Assembly: GCA_964519405.1 (NCBI GenBank)
Contig: CAZFLA010000002.1
Span: 18,416-82,415, forward strand
Length of the DNA: 64,000 bases
Direction: 5' to 3'
From: G963677485 sp964519405
GTDB lineage: Bacteria; Armatimonadota; HRBIN16
Shown: positions 59,620 through 64,000 of the stretch, in pieces
Layout: every line of letters starts with the position of its first letter
How positions within the stretch are numbered: the stretch's first letter is position 1
Made by a program: the position numbers and the translations under genes
Notes under the pieces: generated by a model
Database searches by the model: none
Told to the model about the DNA's origin: nothing
What the model saw: only the letters and a program-made list of their open reading frames with translations

Positions 59620-62600
59620 ATGCCGCGTATTTACGATAATATCAGTGAAGATCTCATGACTGCCCTAAAAGCCACCATTGATACATCCGAAAGGGCTGAT
59701 TTCTGTGTGGGATACTTCAATCTGCGCGGCTGGAAGCATCTTGATCACTTTGTTGATGAATGGTCTGGCGAAGATAATAGCTGTTGTCGGCTGCTTGTAG
59801 GTATGCAGCGTCTGCCGCGGGAAGAGCTTCATCTGCTGTATGACGTTCATAAGGCTCCTGAAACTGCGGAGATAGACAACCAGACGGCTAAACGGCTAAA
59901 GACCCAATTGGCTAATGAGTTCCGCGAGCAGATAACAGTTGGCATACCAACTGACGCCGATGAGGCGGGTCTGCGCAGGTTAGCGAAGCAAATCCGTGCT
60001 CACAAAGTCCGAGTGAAGCTTCATCTCAACTACCCACTGCATGCCAAACTCTATCTTCTTTTCCGGCAGGATTATAACAACCCGGTTACCGGCTTTATGG
60101 GCAGCAGCAACCTTACACTCTCAGGGTTGTCCAAACAAGGCGAGTTGAATATCGATGTGACCGACTATGACGCCTGCCAAAAGCTAGCTAACTGGTTCTC
60201 AGATCGATGGAATGACCGTTGGTCCATTGATATCTCCGACGAACTGGCGAAAATCATTGAAGAGAGTTGGGCGGGCGAACAAGGAATTATCCCTTACCAC
60301 ATCTACTTAAAAATGGCTTACCACCTGTCGCAAGAAGCTAGGTCTGGTCTATCCGAGTATCAAATACCAAGGGATTTTTCTACGAAACTATTTGATTACC
60401 AAATGGCTGCTGTAAAAATCGCCGCTCATCACTTGCAAAAACGTCATGGGGTCGTCATCGCTGACGTTGTGGGTTTAGGCAAGACCCTGACGGCTTGCGC
60501 ACTCGCGCGCATCTTTCAAGATGATTTCGGTCTGGAAACACTCATCATCTGTCCAAAGAACTTGGTCAGCATGTGGGAGGATCACCTTCAGAAATATCGA
60601 ATTATCGGTACAGTGCTGTCAAGCAGCAAGGCGGCTAAGGAACTACCGGATTTACGCCGTTATCGAATTGTAGTCATTGATGAAAGCCATCACCTTCGTA
60701 ACCGTCAAACAAAAGTGTATAAAGCTGTATTCGACTACATCGATAAAAACGACTCTAAGTGTATTCTGTTGACCGCCACCCCATATAATAAGCAATACCA
60801 GGACCTGTCAAGCCAGTTGAGATTGTTCCTGAGTGATGACCAGGACCTCGGTATTCGCCCCGAACGGCTCATTCAAGAAATTGGGGGCGAAATCACGTAT
60901 CAAATGCATCATCAAGGCGGAGTCAGGTCAATTACTGCTTTTGAAAATAGCTCATACCCCGAAGACTGGCAGGAGTTGATGCGGCTGTTTATGGTGCGCC
61001 GAACACGTAGTTTCATCGTTAAAAACTACGCACAGCGTGACCCACAGAATGGCAGAGCTTATCTTCCCATGGATAATGGCAACCGGAACTACTTCCCGGT
61101 TCGCGTGCCCAAAAGTGTAAAATTCGCAGTAAACCCTAACGATCCGCATGATCAATACGCCCAACTATACAGCGACTGGGTTGTAGAGCAGGTGTCTAAT
61201 CTGACACTTGGCAGATATGGTCTGGGTAACTACGTCAAAAATCCATTACCGAGGAAACTGTCAAAAGATGAACAAAAGATCGTAGACGACCTTGGTCGTG
61301 CAGGCAAACGGCTCATCGGCTTCTGCAAGACAAACCTATTCAAGCGGCTGGAAAGCAGTGGACACACTTTCCTTCTATCGCTGCACCGGCACATACTGCG
61401 TAACTTCGTGTTTATATACGCATTATCAAACGGGAATGCCCTGCCTATTGGTTCGCTGGATGTGGAGATGTTCGACACGTCCACTGTAGATGATGACACA
61501 CAGATTACGACATCCTTCGGTGAAGAACATATACAAAATGATCAAATTGAGTCTGTATATGATTATTCCAACTGCACCATGGAGTGGTATCTCAATAAAG
61601 CAGCTAAGCTATACAAGCATTACTCAACGACTTACAAAAGCCGGTTTAAATGGGTCAATGCTGATCTCTTTTCACCCGCTTTAGCCAGTGACCTTAAAAA
61701 TGATGCAGACACTTTACATAAAATACTAAATATGTGCAGTCGGTGGCGTGCTGATACGGATGCAAAGCTGAAGCAGCTATATGAACTCATCACCATGAAA
61801 CACCCTAAAGATAAAATTCTAATCTTCACACAGTTCTCAGACACGGTAGACTACCTCTATTCGAACTTAACTCAGATGGGGGCTAAGGACATTGCCGGTG
61901 TCACAGGCGACACGGAGAACCCCACTGCAGTGGCACGCCGATTCAGCCCCAAAAGTAATGATGCACCACTGCCAGCAGGCGAGCAGATACGGGTAATGAT
62001 TGCCACCGATGTATTGAGTGAGGGACAAAACCTACAGGACTGCTCCATCGTGGTGAACTTCGATCTGCCCTGGGCTATCATAAAGCTCATTCAAAGAGCG
62101 GGACGTGTAGATCGTATTGGCCAAGTATCCGACCGGATTACCTGTTATTCCTTTGTGCCAGCCGATGGTGTAGAAAAAATTATCCAACTGCGGACGCGTG
62201 TAAAACAGCGCCTGTCGGAAAATGCACAAGTGGTAGGTACCGATGAACTCTTTTTTGAGGATGACATCACAGGTGAACAGCTTCGCGACCTTTTTACTGA
62301 AGCATCCGGGCTTCTTGATGACGACGATGATGAGGAAGTAGACCTGGCTTCGTATGCTTACCAGATATGGAAGAATGCTATAGATCAGGATCCCTCGCTA
62401 GAAAAGCTGATCCCTGCCATCCCCAATGTGTGCTACAGCACGAAACCACATCCTGCTTCTTTGACTAAACCAGAAGGAGTGCTGCTGTATATGCGAACCG
62501 CTGAGGGTAACGATGCCTTAGCCTGGATGGACCAAGCTGGGGAAAGCGTCACCATGTCGCAGTATGCCATTTTGCGAGCAGCGGAATGCAACAAGGCGAC

Positions 62601-63009
62601 ACCGCTGCTGCCCAGAATTGCTGCACACCACGAGTTGGTAAAACAAGGTGTGGATTTCATGGTGAAACAGGAACACAGCACCGGTGGGCAGTTGGGCAAA
62701 CCTTCGGGTGCCCGGCATAAGTTATATATGCTTTTGAAAAACTACATCAATAGAAACCAGAATACATTGTTGGATATCCCATCCATACGCGTCATGCTTG
62801 ATGAGGTTTACCGTTGTCCTTTAAAAGAATCAGCTAAAGATACCATTAACAGGTTATTCAAAACAGGTACTTCAGAACAGACCATTGTAGAAATCGCCCT
62901 ATCATTAAGGGAAGAAGCAAAACTTTGCCTTTTACAGGACGCACCAGAAACGCATGAACCAAAACTGATCTGCTCTATGGGGCTGGTCGCTAGTGAGGGA
63001 GCCGGTTAA
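59620..63009 (+). CDS. Phospholipase-D/SNF2 helicase fusion (restriction or DISARM-like)
   Basis: 1129 residues, GGAG before the ATG. Residues ~1-190 are a PLD-like nuclease domain: DFCVGYFNLRGW and HAKLYLL...GSSNLTLSG, the H-x-K part of HKD. SNF2-type helicase follows: DVVGLGKT (Walker A, about residue 280), VIDESHHLRN (DEAD-like box, about 355), and in the second half a helicase C domain with MIATDVLSEGQNLQDC and RAGRVDRIGQ. It should move on DNA with ATP, with a nuclease or DNA-binding head. TAATG couples it to the methyltransferase. Such pairs occur in type I-like, DISARM and BREX-like systems; which one is not resolved here. Confidence 0.92.
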   Translation: MPRIYDNISEDLMTALKATIDTSERADFCVGYFNLRGWKHLDHFVDEWSGEDNSCCRLLVGMQRLPREELHLLYDVHKAPETAEIDNQTAKRLKTQLANEFREQITVGIPTDADEAGLRRLAKQIRAHKVRVKLHLNYPLHAKLYLLFRQDYNNPVTGFMGSSNLTLSGLSKQGELNIDVTDYDACQKLANWFSDRWNDRWSIDISDELAKIIEESWAGEQGIIPYHIYLKMAYHLSQEARSGLSEYQIPRDFSTKLFDYQMAAVKIAAHHLQKRHGVVIADVVGLGKTLTACALARIFQDDFGLETLIICPKNLVSMWEDHLQKYRIIGTVLSSSKAAKELPDLRRYRIVVIDESHHLRNRQTKVYKAVFDYIDKNDSKCILLTATPYNKQYQDLSSQLRLFLSDDQDLGIRPERLIQEIGGEITYQMHHQGGVRSITAFENSSYPEDWQELMRLFMVRRTRSFIVKNYAQRDPQNGRAYLPMDNGNRNYFPVRVPKSVKFAVNPNDPHDQYAQLYSDWVVEQVSNLTLGRYGLGNYVKNPLPRKLSKDEQKIVDDLGRAGKRLIGFCKTNLFKRLESSGHTFLLSLHRHILRNFVFIYALSNGNALPIGSLDVEMFDTSTVDDDTQITTSFGEEHIQNDQIESVYDYSNCTMEWYLNKAAKLYKHYSTTYKSRFKWVNADLFSPALASDLKNDADTLHKILNMCSRWRADTDAKLKQLYELITMKHPKDKILIFTQFSDTVDYLYSNLTQMGAKDIAGVTGDTENPTAVARRFSPKSNDAPLPAGEQIRVMIATDVLSEGQNLQDCSIVVNFDLPWAIIKLIQRAGRVDRIGQVSDRITCYSFVPADGVEKIIQLRTRVKQRLSENAQVVGTDELFFEDDITGEQLRDLFTEASGLLDDDDDEEVDLASYAYQIWKNAIDQDPSLEKLIPAIPNVCYSTKPHPASLTKPEGVLLYMRTAEGNDALAWMDQAGESVTMSQYAILRAAECNKATPLLPRIAAHHELVKQGVDFMVKQEHSTGGQLGKPSGARHKLYMLLKNYINRNQNTLLDIPSIRVMLDEVYRCPLKESAKDTINRLFKTGTSEQTIVEIALSLREEAKLCLLQDAPETHEPKLICSMGLVASEGAG

Positions 63010-64000
63010 TGAATAAATCAGATGTCATAAATCTTTGCACAGAAGAGAGGTTTGAAACCCTCTTCACCCAATATCTTGGCTGGAACAACTTGAATGACCC
63101 TGCCTTCCAGGTAGACATTAACGATACTCAGTATTCATTAAAACCCATTTCAAAGGCAGCTGATTTTGTAGCCCTCCATTGCCAGACGAATGGTGTTGGC
63201 ATACCCACTAGTGATATTCGCCGAAAGATAGACCAGGAAGTCACAAAACGCTACTACGAACATATCATCATATTTTCTGACGGCACCAAGCAGACATGGC
63301 AGTGGGTTAAACGCGAAAAAGGCTCCCCAAACTATATGCGGGAACATACCTTCACTTACACTCAGAATGGAGAGGCTTTTCTACAACGTCTTAATGGACT
63401 GATCATTCAATTCGAAGAGTTGGACACTGATGGGAATATCAACATCAGTTCCGTAGTAAACCGAGTTCAAAAAGCGCTGGACGTTGACCGTGTGACAAAG
63501 CGCTTCTACGACAAATTCGCTAAACAGCTGGCTGTATTTAAGAAGTTCATTGATGGCATCCCGATTGATGCTGACAGGGATCACTACGCCTCTCTGATGC
63601 TCAACCGGTTGATGTTCATCTACTTCATTCAGAAGAAGGGCTTTTTGGATCGTGATCCCCACTACTTGAGGAACAAGCTGGAGCTCCATCTGAACAACCA
63701 GGTGGAAGGGGAGTTCTATACTTTCTACAAAGGCTTCCTCCGCCGGCTGTTCGCCGAGGGACTGAACAGCCCAGACCGCAACCCCGAGCTCAACTCGCTC
63801 TTCGGCAATGTGCCCTACCTCAACGGCGGGCTGTATGAACAGCACCGTATCGAGCTGGAAAACAGTGGGCTCAACATACGCGATGAGGCGTTCCAGAAGA
63901 TATTCGCCTTCTTTGACGAATACCAGTGGCATCTGGATGACCGCCCCACCCGCAACGACAACGAGATCAACCCCGATGTGCTGGGCTATATTTTCGAAAA
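63009..64000 (+). CDS. Eco57I/type IIG-like adenine methyltransferase, 3' end beyond window
   Basis: 330 codons are visible from the ATG that overlaps the helicase stop by one base. The N-terminal part seen is the region before the methyltransferase core: VNRVQKALDVDRVTKRFYDKF, SLMLNRLMFIYFIQKKGFLDRD, YKGFLRRLFAEGL, LFGNVPYLNGGLYEQH and WHLDDRPTRNDNEINPDVLGYIFEK. This run is well known in large type IIG/type I-like DNA methyltransferases. The catalytic NPPY motif lies beyond the edge, so activity cannot be judged. It should protect host DNA or modify it for the helicase system. Confidence 0.9.
   Translation, partial: MNKSDVINLCTEERFETLFTQYLGWNNLNDPAFQVDINDTQYSLKPISKAADFVALHCQTNGVGIPTSDIRRKIDQEVTKRYYEHIIIFSDGTKQTWQWVKREKGSPNYMREHTFTYTQNGEAFLQRLNGLIIQFEELDTDGNINISSVVNRVQKALDVDRVTKRFYDKFAKQLAVFKKFIDGIPIDADRDHYASLMLNRLMFIYFIQKKGFLDRDPHYLRNKLELHLNNQVEGEFYTFYKGFLRRLFAEGLNSPDRNPELNSLFGNVPYLNGGLYEQHRIELENSGLNIRDEAFQKIFAFFDEYQWHLDDRPTRNDNEINPDVLGYIFE

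Noticed and set aside
1..64000. tRNA or rRNA genes and CRISPR arrays
   Set aside because: I saw no tRNA-like cloverleaf, rRNA core sequence or regularly spaced short repeat with unique spacers; the 192-bp tandem has no spacers.
1..64000. Insertion sequences or transposase genes
   Set aside because: No transposase, integrase or recombinase motif was found in any of the long frames.

Overview
This is a scaffolded assembly, probably a metagenome bin. It has four runs of N (9426-9451, 27245-27254, 28092-28101, 36486-36495), each inside a gene, and moderate GC. The gene content suggests a polysaccharide-degrading bacterium of the PVC group (Planctomycetota, Verrucomicrobiota, Lentisphaerota) or Armatimonadota. 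The reasons are a PEP-CTERM protein, a formylglycine-type sulfatase, GH36, GH38, GH42-like, GH39-like and (a/a)6-barrel glycosidases, sugar-phosphate-isomerase-like TIM barrels, kinase-like proteins, and frequent TTG starts. I cannot fix the phylum from this sequence alone.

1-22145, all minus strand: a signalling block. Transcription runs from 22145 down to 1. First come two sensor histidine kinases, a receiver-like protein that has lost key residues, a hybrid histidine kinase and a Cache/GAF histidine kinase. After an interposed SUFU-domain protein come an Rcp1-type response regulator, a large REC-PAS-PAS-PP2C(SpoIIE)-HATPase fusion, a STAS anti-sigma antagonist and a type I phosphodiesterase-like protein. 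Next are three dTDP-rhamnose genes (rfbB-rfbA-rfbC, no rfbD here) and two paralogous Ser/Thr-kinase-like proteins with altered catalytic motifs. The second of these runs off the left edge. The regulator, phosphatase/kinase fusion and STAS gene look like one partner-switching module fed by the histidine kinases.

22329-34101, mostly plus strand: a GspF-like secretion/pilus membrane protein with a DnaJ-TPR membrane protein, then an isomerase-like gene (minus). A secreted GH36 galactosidase (assembly-damaged) follows, then an RloA/RloB-type ATPase plus Toprim-like pair, a small Cys-rich protein, a secreted alkaline phosphatase with a strong terminator, and a polytopic membrane protein.

34098-45710: three tandem paralogous membrane proteins of unknown function (minus), a GH39-like glycosidase, a 0.7 kb block of structured repeats, and the rpsF-ssb-rpsR operon. 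The repeats belong to a family with further copies at 36107, 38161 and 45504.

45889-58837: a glycan-use region. It holds an isomerase, a large GH42-like secreted enzyme, a GH63/trehalase-like enzyme, a GH38 alpha-mannosidase, a second RloA/RloB pair, a PEP-CTERM protein and a sulfatase. 58887-64000: a P-loop kinase, then a phospholipase-D/SNF2 helicase translationally coupled to an Eco57I-like adenine methyltransferase that runs off the right edge. This is a probable restriction or defence operon.

The best candidates for less-described biology are the two RloAB-like pairs, the helicase/methyltransferase operon, the tandem membrane-protein trio, the altered kinase pair, the fused partner-switching regulator and the structured repeat family.
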